In this document: positions 1-33,090 of the stretch, piece by piece
Numbering within the stretch: position 1 is the first letter of the stretch
How the letters are laid out: each line of letters begins with the position of its first letter
Source: Silene noctiflora
Taxonomy: Eukaryota > Streptophyta > Magnoliopsida > Caryophyllales > Caryophyllaceae
Length of the DNA stretch: 33,090 bases
Assembly: GCA_009801015.1 (NCBI GenBank)
Contig: VHZZ01010752.1
Coordinates: 26,823 to 59,912 of the forward strand
Direction of reading: 5' to 3'
Position numbers and translations under genes: made by a program
The notes under the pieces: generated by a model
The model's input: only the letters and a program-made list of their open reading frames with translations
Told to the model about the DNA's origin: nothing
Databases searched by the model: none

Positions 1-239
1 TTTTTTTTTTTGCATTAAAGTTGCCTAATTCCTCCTCTAATCTCCACCATCCACTCTTCTTAATCTAATGGTTGATAATGAGACTCAAGGACTCAACCAA
101 ATATAGGGACTCATTTGAACCCCTCTCTATATATGTATATGTATGTATTATGCATTGTTATTATTATCATTATTATTTTATTATTCCGTCTTATACATAA
201 TTCGTAAAACAATATAAAATATATAATTATAAAATATTG

Positions 240-560
240 GGTATTACAGTTTGAGAGTCTTTAGGGTTGTAGAAGAGAGAGAAAATATTGTTCATAGCTT
301 ATATAGTAAGGCCCAAAACACGGAACCCAAATCTCGGATTTCTGGGTCTGAGCTGGCTCCCTTGGTCGAGTGCTCGAGAGCATCGGTCGAATGCACCAGC
401 CACTCGGCCGAGTGACGCCAGAACAGGATCTGGGTTTAACCCAGATGACTCTCGGTCCACTTTACTCGGTCGAGTACTCAGCTATACTCGATCGAGTGTA
501 CTGCTAGAAATCAGGGTTAGTTATTATAATACCCCTTCGAATCTGTGTGTGCTATAAGGA
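240..560 (-). mobile_element. Relic LTR-like fragment with ACTCGRYCGAGT repeats
   Basis: This stretch carries several copies of a near-palindromic 12-mer: ACTCGGCCGAGT near 402, ACTCGGTCGAGT near 463, ACTCGATCGAGT near 487, and weaker copies near 364 and 383. Read on the minus strand, the copies lie upstream of a TATATAAG box near 297-304 and then a CT-rich leader. The better-defined LTR at 30679-32147 has the same order: repeats in U3, then a TATA box. I therefore infer a related LTR piece in minus orientation. I cannot see clean ends or a target duplication, so the limits are approximate. No coding part is attached, and it looks like an old fragment. Confidence 0.45.
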
Positions 561-632
561 TTGGATGAATGTTGCGAATAGATGGGTATCATGATAAATG
601 TTCAAACTTTTATTTTTATTTCATATTTATTA

Positions 633-828
633 CTCATCCTAGTCTCTATGTTGGTTTCTCTTTCATTTTCGTTGCTAGTTGAGTGTTGGTTCCCTTTTCC
701 TTATTTGTTAAGTTTTGTGTGATCCAAATTCAATTTCAAGTGGGGTAGGGTGTTCTGTGTGTTCTCAATTCATTTCCTTAATTTTGTTGTCCAGAAGAAA
801 GGGAACCAACATTGAGACTAGGAGGGAG
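633..828. mobile_element. Stowaway-like MITE (Tc1/mariner type)
   Basis: The 196-bp element is bounded by TA dinucleotides (631-632 and 829-830), the usual target duplication of Stowaway elements. Its ends are an inverted repeat of about 30 bp: the left end begins CTCATCCTAGTCTCTATG, and the reverse complement of the right end begins CTCCCTCCTAGTCTCAATG. The right end has the canonical CTCCCTCC start and the left end has drifted. A third partial copy of the terminal sequence (GTGTTGGTTCCCTTTTCC) lies inside near 683. No coding capacity is seen. It sits about 350 bp upstream of the CIR1-like start codon. Confidence 0.8.
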
Positions 829-830
829 TA

Positions 831-1181
831 TTAATTTAATTACTAATCATGCCACGTTATCAAAACTTAAAATCACTTTAATGGCCGTTACGTTAAGAGG
901 TATAATGGGTACAAAAATGGAACATTTAAGATATTATGAACAGATTCTTAAAAGTAGTATACCTTAGGCAAAAAAGAGCGCTTCTCTAAAATTGTTGTGA
1001 TTAAGAGATAGGAGAGAACATAAAATTGGGATTGGGATGGGCCTAATAGTAAATAGACTTGGAAACAGGTCAACCGGTCGGGTTTGGTTTGGAAATATCT
1101 GACGGGTGGTATTGTTGTCTGTAGAAAAGAAGCGAAAGAAAGAAGGGGAAGACGAGAGGGGGAAAAGGGGAAAGGGGAAGA
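831..1181 (+). promoter_or_regulatory. Promoter and 5' leader region of the CIR1-like gene
   Basis: There is no gene in this stretch. The last 55 bases or so before the ATG (from about 1127) are almost pure GA, which fits a 5' untranslated leader. A TGGGCC word at 1038-1043 matches the site II (TGGGCY) element common in promoters of plant housekeeping genes. I see no convincing TATA box. The promoter role is inferred from position and composition only. A long minus-strand reading frame here lies antisense to the leader and the first exon and has no recognisable product. Confidence 0.4.
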
Positions 1182-3116
1182 ATGGAAGACGAAGAAGGAG
1201 GAGTATCAAATCTAAGGAAGAGATTAACAGATAAAGGAGGAGAAGTTGATTACAAAACGACATCAGGAACAGCTTGGAGTCACAATTTCCTAAATCAAAA
1301 ACCATGGCATCCATTATCATACCCTAATCAAAGGCGTAAATGGATCGCTGAACAAACACATGCTCAGCGCGAACGGCGCACTGAAGAAGTCGCTCGCGAG
1401 TATGCTCAAGAACAAGACTTCCTTCGTCAGACTTCTCTCCTTTCTCAAAAGGAGAAACAAAAGGTGGATCTTATGCAAGCTGTTAGCTTTATGTATGTTC
1501 GTCCACCTGGGTATAATGCTGAAAGTGCTAAAGCTGCTGAGATTCTAGATGACAAAAATAATACTCTACCCCATGGTGCTGCTGCTGCTGCCGCCTCTTC
1601 TTCGGAGATCGGACCAGTCAAGGAAGATAAAAAGAAAGCGAGGCCCAAGGATGTGTTTGGTCGTTCTTTGCCAACTGAAGAACAATTTGCTGCCCTCAAA
1701 AATGCACCCAGGTATCATATTGTTGTCAAACACCATCTTAGCTATCGTTCCGTTGACATACGGGAATTGAATGTAATCTCATCATATTTCAGGTTGGAGA
1801 CCGGAGTTGCTGGTAGGGCTAAGCCTTTTGCTGTTGAGATTCGCAATGTCAAGTGTGCAAGGTGTGGAAATTTCGGTCATCAAAGTGGTGATCGTGACTG
1901 CCCATTGAAGGATGTTATAATGCCTAATGAGGAGAGTAGGCTCAAAAGAGATGATCCTTTGACAACTATCATGGCTCACATCGATTCAACTGAGGTTCGT
2001 GTTGCTTTCCTTCCGTCGCTTTTATCTTCCTCCTATTCCCCTATCATACTATGCAATTTATGCTTGGCCTCTCCTGTCAAACCTATGTGTCAAAAACATG
2101 TATGTTAGATGCTGTGTAAAGTAGCTAGCCGACCACACTATGATACCATTTTCAATGCCCTGGCTTCGCATTTGCAAACATGGTGAAGCAATAATACAGC
2201 ATTCCTAATCCTATTGCCCTATCGTAGGAGGGCGGTCTTGGAAGACGAGAGTAGTACCTTTTCTGGTGTCCCTTGAAGGTAGTTCTTTGTATTAATACAT
2301 TTTCTTATGGATATTCTCAGCCACTGAAATGGGAGTTGAAACAAAAACCTGGAATAAGCCCTCCTCGTGGTGGCTTTCAGCCTAATGATCCTAACCAGCA
2401 AATAGTTGCCGAGGATATTTTTGATGAGTATGGAGGTAAAAAAATATTTATCAGCTCAATGTTGGTTGCTGTACCCTGCCGACATCTAAAATGTCCAGGT
2501 TATTGATCAAAAAATCTGCGCAGGGTTTCTTAGTGGTGGGAGTATACCAGAGTTGCTGACTAATTTCTCCTCCAAAAAGCACAGAAAGAAGTCTAGAAGG
2601 AAAAGCAAGCATAAGAAACGACGATCTCCCACATCTAGTTGTGAAGATACTAGCTCTGGTAGTGTTATTGATAGTGACTATGATCGAAAGAATTCGAAAA
2701 AGAGCAAGAGTAAAAAAAAATCACCCACCAACAGTGATGATAGTGATAGTGATAAATACAAGAAATCAAGGAAAGAACACAGGCATAAGAGGGAGAAGAG
2801 CAAAAAGTCTTTGTCAGATGGGTCTGGTGATGAGAGGTATTACACAAAGAGCCGACATAACTGCTCACATAAAGCTGACAATATGGACTCCAGTAAATAC
2901 AGAGAGACACATAAGGATAGATTGCCTGACTTCGAGAGGAAGCTGAGCAGCAAAGGCAAGAGAAGCAGCAATTACAAGACCGCTAAGAATGATGCTGGAT
3001 TCAGTTCATCAGACAATTCAGAAACGGAGAGACGTAAACGGAAACATAGATATTCTGAGAGTGTATTGTCAGAGAAACTAGAATCAGATAGATATCGGAG
3101 AGGAAGAAGGCATTGA
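1182..3116 (+). CDS. CIR1-like protein: CIR N-terminal domain, zinc knuckle, Lys/Ser-rich tail
   Basis: Coding exons are 1182-1711, 1793-1994, 2321-2435 and 2524-3116: 1440 nt, 479 residues. All three introns are GT-AG and the phases agree. Residues about 39-110 match the CIR N-terminal region (KPWHP near 40, FMY-RPPG near 103-110). Residues 198-213 form a CX2CX4HX6C knuckle with the spacing of human CIR1. After a conserved WELKQKPGI block, the tail from about residue 300 is rich in Lys, Ser and Arg, as in SR-like nuclear proteins. Six alanines follow residue 132. Human CIR1 is a corepressor that binds CBF1/RBPJ and is linked to splicing. Plants lack the Notch pathway, so a nuclear RNA-processing or transcription role is inferred. 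The ATG at 1182 follows a GA-rich leader, and the conserved N-terminal region starts shortly after it. The first intron is 81 nt and stop-free, so the frame also reads through it. The gene looks intact. Confidence 0.92.
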
Positions 3117-4017
3117 TTGTTCGTAGTTATTTGCTTGTTAAGCTGTAGACGATGGAATGAAGGATGTTTGGACTTTGGAGTAGTCGATCAGTGAAGTTAT
3201 GGCCAATAGAGAGGGCCCTCAACAGTTAGGCCCAAAGGGTACAGACTACTTGGAATTGCTGGAGACACGTTATCACAGCTGTAAGAAAGCTCCACTGATG
3301 CAATGGATGATTTGTCCATGTAGATGCAATGAGGGAAAAGCGACAAGAGGTTTGGCTACTATTCAAATTTTAGGGAGAATGGAAACTCCTTAACTGTGAT
3401 GTGTGCCTCTTGACTGTGAACGCAATGTTGCCCTCTTTATCAGGTTTTTATGCTTGATTAGATAATGAAATCTCCTAATGTTCTGTTGAGCCAATCAACG
3501 AAGTTTATGAACTTAAAACATACAATCCAGAAGCTTACCTGGTTTTCATGCCTGTGTACTCTTAATCAGGTCCCAATCAAATATTTCAGCTGTATCTTAA
3601 GCAAGTCTCTGAATCATAGCTACAAACAAGCCTATAAGGGTGATTTGGTGCATACGCCGTTTTTTGTTCAACATGTTTTGTATGAATGTGAAATAAAATA
3701 GCCTGTCATACATTTCCCAGGAAAACATCGCCTACATCATTTTTACCTACATTCGTAAAATCAGTAATAAAAACTTGAGCTGTCCATCCGTCATAGGAAA
3801 CCTGGTGAATATTGAACTTTTTGTCAATATAATGTTGAAAAATAAAGACATTGTCTATTTGTATTGGTTATATTTGTTGATTTGACATATCGACTTGTAC
3901 ACAAACCCAATAGCATAGTTACCCAGCATTGAACCCAAATCAAGGCAGTAACGAACTCATCCACCACTTCATGAGTCTTTTATAAACTTCAGTACATAAA
4001 AATATCTCGCTAATTGT

Positions 4018-4050
4018 GAAAAAAAAGAAAAAAGAAAAAAGAAAAAAGAA
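4018..4050. repeat. (AAAAAAG)n simple repeat
   Basis: About four to five units of a 7-bp A-rich word, with one irregular unit at the start. It lies between the probable 3' ends of the two convergent genes. Confidence 0.85.
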
Positions 4051-4194
4051 TCAGCTAAAGTCGTCATGCATGAACCCCAATTCGGTTGTTTTTAATTTTA
4101 GCAAAGCTTTTGTTACAGTACGAATCTCATATCGTTGCTGGTCTACAAAACTCTTCTACATTGGAACTTACAAATGTTGCAAAACCACTTCAAG

Positions 4195-4200
4195 TTTATT
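4195..4200 (-). terminator. Candidate polyadenylation signal of the ABCC2-like gene
   Basis: TTTATT on the plus strand reads AATAAA on the minus strand, about 130 nt downstream of the transporter stop codon. That spacing fits a plant near-upstream element. Assigned by sequence and position only; the cleavage site is not determined. Confidence 0.4.
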
Positions 4201-4326
4201 TCACACTTGAAGTATCACAAATTAATTAGTGTTACAGATAAACCCTCATTCCCTGATTAAGTTACAAGGAAGAATAAGAGATCACATAGAAGAATCACAA
4301 TGTGGAAGGACAGCTCCAAAACTGGT

Positions 4327-28469
<24,143 letters not shown>

Positions 28470-29060
28470 CGCTAATCACACCTTCTACGCTCAGCACTCG
28501 GCAGTGAGCACAGCTTGGTCAATTATAACCCTAAGACAAAGGTAAATCTTAATTTAGCATATAAGGAGATATTAAGGTGAAACTGGTTACAATTAGCAGG
28601 AAAATGATGATTAGAAATTGAAGAAAAATGAGAAAGATAATAAAGGAAGTGAATATAGAAAGAAAAGGTTAAAAAAAAATGAGATGAGAATGAATAAAAA
28701 GATTGAGATGTGAAAGGTGAGCACAACAGATATTGAAACTAAAAATGGTAATAACAAAGAGTGAAATCATAATAAGTAATACAACAAGTAGAATAGAATG
28801 AAGAATATTAATTGAATGGAGTAAAAAAGAAAGAAAGAAAGAAAAGTGAGAAATAGATTGAGATTGTATATATATTTCCAGGTGAAGAAGTTGTTCGGTT
28901 CTGGGGCAGATATTGGTTTTGACGAGATGAGGATGATGATGATGATGATGATGATAAACTCAAAAGTATGCTCCTACCTTGTTGGCGACTTTGTTATTGA
29001 TGATGATTGAATTCTCAAATCTCAATGATCCAAGTGAAAAGTAGGAATAAATAAATACAC
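28470..29060 (-). promoter_or_regulatory. ABCC2: 5' leader and promoter region of the ABCC2-like gene
   Basis: Upstream of the ATG the minus strand is strongly pyrimidine-rich for about 400 bp, including a (TTTC)n run around 28828-28845. A TATATATA-like box lies at 28867-28875. Alternatively, the CAACAAG|GTAGGAG donor near 28975 and the TTTGTCTTAG acceptor near 28530 could bound a 5' UTR intron, which would put the promoter beyond 29000. Neither model is decided by the sequence alone. Confidence 0.4.
28932..28955. repeat. (GAT)8 microsatellite
   Basis: Eight uninterrupted GAT units upstream of the transporter start codon. Confidence 0.95.
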
Positions 29061-30246
29061 ATGCTGGGTACTGGCCTTTACATGGTTAGTAAAATACTGA
29101 CAACTTGGAAGGTTAAAGGCTTGGATCTTGCAACGTCACCCCTTACGAAGATATCTTGGAATGTCTCGCCCCACGTTTTTGGAATCTTAGCTTTTAATCA
29201 GAATATATACCCCTTTTGCTAATGTCTGTCTTCATCTCATCAGTTTTCTAATTTGACGATATTCAACAATTCTAGTCTTCAATTCTCATTTTTGAGTCTT
29301 TTTAAAACTCTTATCTCCCAATATAATTAACAAAGCGTCTTGCTTGTGACGGGCACTATCCGTCACAAGCTGAAAACGTCTTCAATGAGAATTTGTGTAT
29401 AATTAAAGGTAGCTTGGGAATTTGGGAAGGAGGAAAAAAGAAGTGAGAAAATTCAAAGATGACAAATCTATTATTTGGTTACTAAAATGTCTCTCAATCT
29501 AAACACATTCTAAGTGTTCACTTACAAATCAGATTATTACGTGTGCGGCGTAATAAAGCATAAAGAATAAATGACACGTGCAATAAAGTTGCAGATTCGT
29601 TACTCTTAGCACTCAATGTCTAAAGTGACTCTCGATGTCATTGGTAGACCTGGCAAACAGGTCATTCGGTTCAATTTCGGATCTGGTTAAATCGGTTCGA
29701 TTTAACTTGGTTGAACTTAATTTCGATTTCGATTGGGTTCATTACGGTTAACAACTTTAATCGTATTGTTTTATTACAAGTCTGGTACGACTCGGGTCGG
29801 TGTATTTTAGTTCAGTTGAGTTTCGGATCATAGTTTTCTCAAATTGAAAATAAAAAAAGGGCATAAATGGACCTTATACATATCAATTTCGGGTCATAAT
29901 TGTTTCTATGCGCGCGGAGACCCAAGGACCACTCTGTTGTTGTTGAAGATATTAGGCTTTCATACAACGCATAGTTTCGTTTTTCAACTGACTTAATGTT
30001 TGCGAACGTAACAGTTACCTTAGGTAGAATTGAATTTCTCTACAGTACCCGTGTATTGTTTGCGTCCGAGTGCACATAAGTTATGAACGATATTGCTAAA
30101 ATATTTGACTAATGTAAATCAAGTCGGATTGCGTGGGCGGTCTATTTTAGTATTTTAGCTTTTGGAGTAGGCATCAATTAAGTGGTTTGTTTATGGGGTA
30201 ATCACTGTAAGAAGTTTTCAATCACAAGACCTTACTTAAGATAAAA
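29061..30246. other. Intergenic region upstream of the ABCC2-like gene
   Basis: No gene is recognised. It contains the hairpin at 29342-29370. From about 29645 to 29830 there is a low-complexity stretch rich in TTCGGTT/GGTTCGAT words, starting TAGACCTGGCAAACAGGTC. It could be a decayed MITE, but I cannot find its other end. Confidence 0.5.
29342..29370. repeat. Perfect 11-bp inverted repeat (hairpin)
   Basis: GCTTGTGACGG (29342-29352), a 7-base loop and CCGTCACAAGC (29360-29370). No U-tract or coding context explains it. It may be the tip or centre of a small transposon, since GTGACGG inverted pairs are common in plant MITEs. Confidence 0.7.
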
Positions 30247-30678
30247 CTAGTTCGGGTTATCAAACCATATTCCCTCGTCATGATCTTCACGCAGATAAGT
30301 TTCATCATGTATTACTTGCACATTTTCACAGTTTGTAGAAATAGGAGAAGGTTCATCAAGCATGTCGTACTCTTCTTCATCAACAACACCATCCACCCCG
30401 AGAATGCGCCTTTTACCTTAACAGACAACTGAACGCTTATCTTCCAATGGATCTTTAATATAGAAAACTTGTTTCGCTTGAGATGCAAGTATAAAAGGAT
30501 CATCAATATGTCCAATAACATTGAAATTAACCAAAATAAATCCCATACCATCAACCTTAATGCATTTCACACAGTCAACCCAATCACATCGAAATAAGGG
30601 TACACAAAAATCCACATAATCAAGCTCCCAGATATCAAAAATTACCCCATAATAAGATTGTGTTATATCCACTGGTTG
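30247..30678 (-). pseudogene. CACTA-transposon protein fragment, DUF4216 type
   Basis: The minus strand encodes a C-terminal fragment matching the DUF4216 region of plant En/Spm-type transposon proteins: YYGVIFDIWELDY, VPLFRCDWVD, DPFILASQAKQVFY, then ILGVDGVVDEEEYD and DEPSP near the end, closing at a TAG at 30247-30249. One in-frame TAA at 30418-30420 interrupts it where homologues read a Gln codon, and the same frame continues on both sides. The upstream part is cut off at 30678 by the LTR element, so the fragment is both interrupted and truncated. It is not a host gene. Confidence 0.85.
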
Positions 30679-32147
30679 TGTCACACTCCCATACTCCGAG
30701 CCACCTTACCAAGGACTACCTGAGAATATAAGGATGCTATCATCTCGGTTACCCGAGGTAGTGAACATCATAGAAACCATAATGAAACAAATATAAAGCT
30801 TAGTTTATTAACGATTACATCAAAACGTACCAAAATACAAATCCAAACTGAAATCTAAAGGTGATAACAAAATCTAAACATGCGGAAGCTAAAACTACAA
30901 AAAGAAGGTGATGACTCTGGTCCGGCCAACCCGTATCAACAACAACCAAGGAAATCATCAACACCTGCTAAATCAACTGCTCACCATCCCCGAATGGATC
31001 ATCACAGTTTTGTAAAACAACACGGGGTCAGTCAACTGTACAACAATATACAATAAAATGCATAATAACAATCAATAGTCAACAACCTTCATCACCCATC
31101 TCTATCACAACCAAATTGACTACACACCGAGGTGTGTAGCCCTGCCAGTGGGGACCGCAGCTTTACCACCAAAATCCCCGGACCGCAGCCCGAACCCAGT
31201 TCCTTAATGTGCACATCCCCCTTACGCCGAAAGAACGCAAGGGGCGAACAATGGGGGTGAACCACCTCTCACAATGGCACACAAATCACAACTCCAACAC
31301 CAACATCCACCACCAACCACAACATATACAATAAACATATCGAGCATAAAGATCGTCACATTAACATATAGAATTCTATAGGCAACTGAGTAGGGAAACC
31401 CTACAAGATTAAGCAAATCCGGCAATCAACAAGCAGTCAGAAAGGCTCCTCTACGAATTCTCCTCCTAAAGATATAATTAAACAATCAACATCGCCTAAA
31501 CACAATTGAATCGCAAAACCCCCAATTACACTAATTAGGGTTATATCTAATTACTCCCATAAACATAAAAGGACTAAATTGGTAAAGTACCTGATCAATT
31601 ACAAGAACGGTGACGTAAAGATCCCCCAAAACAAACAACTATGGCCTTGGATTGATATAGAATGAACGTGAGGCAGTATTACGTCACTTTCAGTGTCAAA
31701 GAAGTTTTTTGATAGTTTTTAGAATAAAGGTAAAATGATTTTATGCGTCACGTTCTATTTATATCAATCGCGGAAAAACTCGAAACGGACCGGACACTCG
31801 GTCGAGTATGGGACACTCGACCGAGTGCAGGACACTCGATCGAGTACGCCTAACTCAACCGAGTGCTACACACTCGTTCGGGTCCACTACAAACAGACCA
31901 CTGATAACATATCTCAACTGGATACTCGGTCGAGTAGCCCCCATTCGACCGAGTATCCCATGGTCACAAAACCGGTTTATTACAGTGTTCCCTCCTTAAA
32001 ACGAACTTCGTCCGTGAAGTTCAAACCCATACCTGATACAAACAACACAACAACCGTCCCAACGCTAAACATACTTAAACTATAAACAAAAGGACTCAAA
32101 CACGTAAAAAAAACTGACTCAAAACCGTCTCAAAACGCACGCGATCA
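30679..32147 (-). repeat. 3' LTR of the Ty3/Gypsy element
   Basis: On the minus strand the LTR begins TGATCGCGTGCG directly after a GGGGGGTAGGAGA purine tract, and ends GGGAGTGTGACA, giving TG...CA ends and about 1.47 kb. A TATAAATAG box lies at 31755-31763. Upstream of it, in the inferred U3, are about seven copies of a near-palindromic ACTCGRYCGAGT word (about 31797-31955). The outer end could alternatively be two bases further out (30677). Confidence 0.8.
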
Positions 32148-33090
32148 TCTCCTACCCCCCTAAAAGAACAAGGTTACGTCCCCGTAACCAACATACCTGA
32201 TAAAAAAGGCAAGGGTACCGCTCCTTCATCTTTTCCTCGGCTTCCCATGTTTCTTCCTCGACATTATGATTAGTCCACAACACTTTCAGCAACAGAGTCT
32301 CCCCATTTCGCGTCTTTCGAACCTTACGATCCAAAATCTCTTTTGGCACCTTCAAATAAGTCAAAGACTCATCTAGTTCGATGTTCTCAGCCTCTAACAC
32401 ATAAGAAGGATCACTCACGTACTTCCTTAACTGGGACACATGGAACACATTATGTACTCGGTCCAAAGCTGGTGGCAACGCCAGCCGATAAGCTACCTCC
32501 CCTATCCGATCCAAAATCTCATAAAGACCTATAAACTTCTGACTCAACTTGCCCCTCTTGCCAAAAAGCATAACGCCTCTCATAGGTGATACCTTGAGAA
32601 GAACTTAATCACCCACCTGAAACTCGATGTCCCGGCGATGTAAATCGGCATAGCTCTTTTGCCGATCCTGAGCTACTTTCATCTTCTGTCTAATCACCCG
32701 GACCTGCTCGATCATATCTTGCACCATATGCGGTCCTAAAACCACTGCCTCGGCACTATCGTCCCAACAAATAGGACTTCTTCATTTCCTCCCATAAAGA
32801 GCCTCAAACGGTGCCATCCCGATACTGGTGTGGAAACTATTGTTATACGAGAACTCAATCAAATCCAATCTATCTTCCCAGATACCCCCGAACTCCATGA
32901 CACAAGCTCTCAGGATATCCTCCAACGTCTTAATTGTCCGCTCAGTCTGCCCATCAGTTGCAGGATGAAAAGCTATACTCATCTTCAGTGTTGTGCCCAT
33001 CATCTCTTGCAGCTCTTGCCAAAATTTAGATATGAACCGTGCATCCCGATCCGACACAATGTCCTTTGGCACCCCATGTAACCGAACCAC
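30679..33090 (-). mobile_element. Ty3/Gypsy LTR retrotransposon, 3' part (chromovirus-like)
   Basis: Minus-strand element running off the right edge of the window. Visible parts, in element order, are the integrase core end (about 32782-33090, with the typical SDRDARF and [10 protein letters not shown] motifs), the integrase C-terminal region with a terminal chromodomain-like stretch (to 32152), a purine-rich tract just before the LTR, and the 3' LTR. The residue pattern resembles the Tekay/Del group of chromoviruses; that placement is by resemblance only. The coding part looks broken in about one to three places. The element is inserted in a CACTA-transposon gene. Its age cannot be judged because only one LTR is in view. 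Confidence 0.88.

Larger units (their letters stand above)
3117..4326. other. Tail-to-tail intergenic region with both 3' UTRs
   Basis: The region separates the stop codons of two convergent genes. The first few hundred bases after 3116 are probably the 3' UTR of the CIR1-like gene. An AATAAA at 3692-3697 is one plausible plus-strand polyadenylation signal, though it is far from the stop. An A-rich simple repeat of AAAAAAG units lies at about 4018-4050. The short frames here have no recognisable domain and I do not call them genes. Confidence 0.6.

Noticed and set aside
762-767. Missing catalytic Glu in NBD1 (VYIFDD; residue numbers given as coordinates) as a defect
   Set aside because: An Asp at this position is the normal, degenerate NBD1 site across the ABCC family.
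964-1699. Long minus-strand reading frames antisense to the first exon of the CIR1-like gene
   Set aside because: They mirror the codon bias of the sense exon and its GA-rich leader (Leu/Ser/Pro/Phe-rich on the other strand) and show no domain.
3199-3701. Short plus-strand frames after the CIR1-like stop codon
   Set aside because: No homology pattern or conserved motif; they lie where the 3' UTR is expected.
29645-29830. TTCGGTT-rich stretch beginning TAGACCTGGCAAACAGGTC as a complete MITE
   Set aside because: I could not find a matching terminal repeat on the other side, so it is only mentioned as possible decay.

Overview
This is plant nuclear DNA: AT-rich, with long spliced introns and dense small transposons. 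The two host genes have close dicot homologues. Short TACTCCGT/CTCCGTAT-like words and an LTR family carrying ACTCGRYCGAGT repeats suggest Caryophyllales, perhaps Caryophyllaceae. That placement is an impression, not a search result.

Layout. 1-1181: intergenic, with a relic LTR-like piece (about 240-560), a Stowaway-type MITE (633-828) and the GA-rich leader of the first gene. 1182-3116 (+): a four-exon gene for a CIR1-like nuclear protein (CIR N-terminal region, CCHC-like zinc knuckle, Lys/Ser-rich tail). 3117-4326: the tail-to-tail gap holding both 3' UTRs. 4327-28469 (-): a complete ABC transporter of the plant ABCC1/ABCC2 group. I could place 27 coding exons whose phases all agree and sum to 4878 nt, 1625 residues plus stop. 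Its introns hold two more Stowaway-like MITEs, a long-inverted-repeat element, a 1.0-kb CACTA-type element with a TGC target duplication, a hAT-like element, a small inverted-repeat element and a 239-bp direct duplication flanked by ambiguous bases. 28470-30246: promoter side of the transporter plus intergenic DNA. 30247-30678 (-): the end of a CACTA-transposon protein (DUF4216 type). 30679-33090: the 3' part of a Ty3/Gypsy element on the minus strand (LTR 30679-32147, integrase end beyond it), inserted into that CACTA gene and running off the window.

How it works together. The two host genes are convergent neighbours with unrelated roles: one is probably nuclear (transcription or RNA processing), the other is a tonoplast pump for glutathione conjugates, phytochelatin-metal complexes and similar organic anions. 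Nothing suggests co-regulation. Most of the 24-kb length of the transporter gene is intron, and part of that is transposon-derived.

I found no new multi-gene system. The observations most worth a second look are a GC-AG intron in the transporter, a stop-free 81-nt intron in the CIR1-like gene, the CACTA element packed with palindromic GCGAC motifs, and the duplicated block with Ns that may be an assembly artefact.
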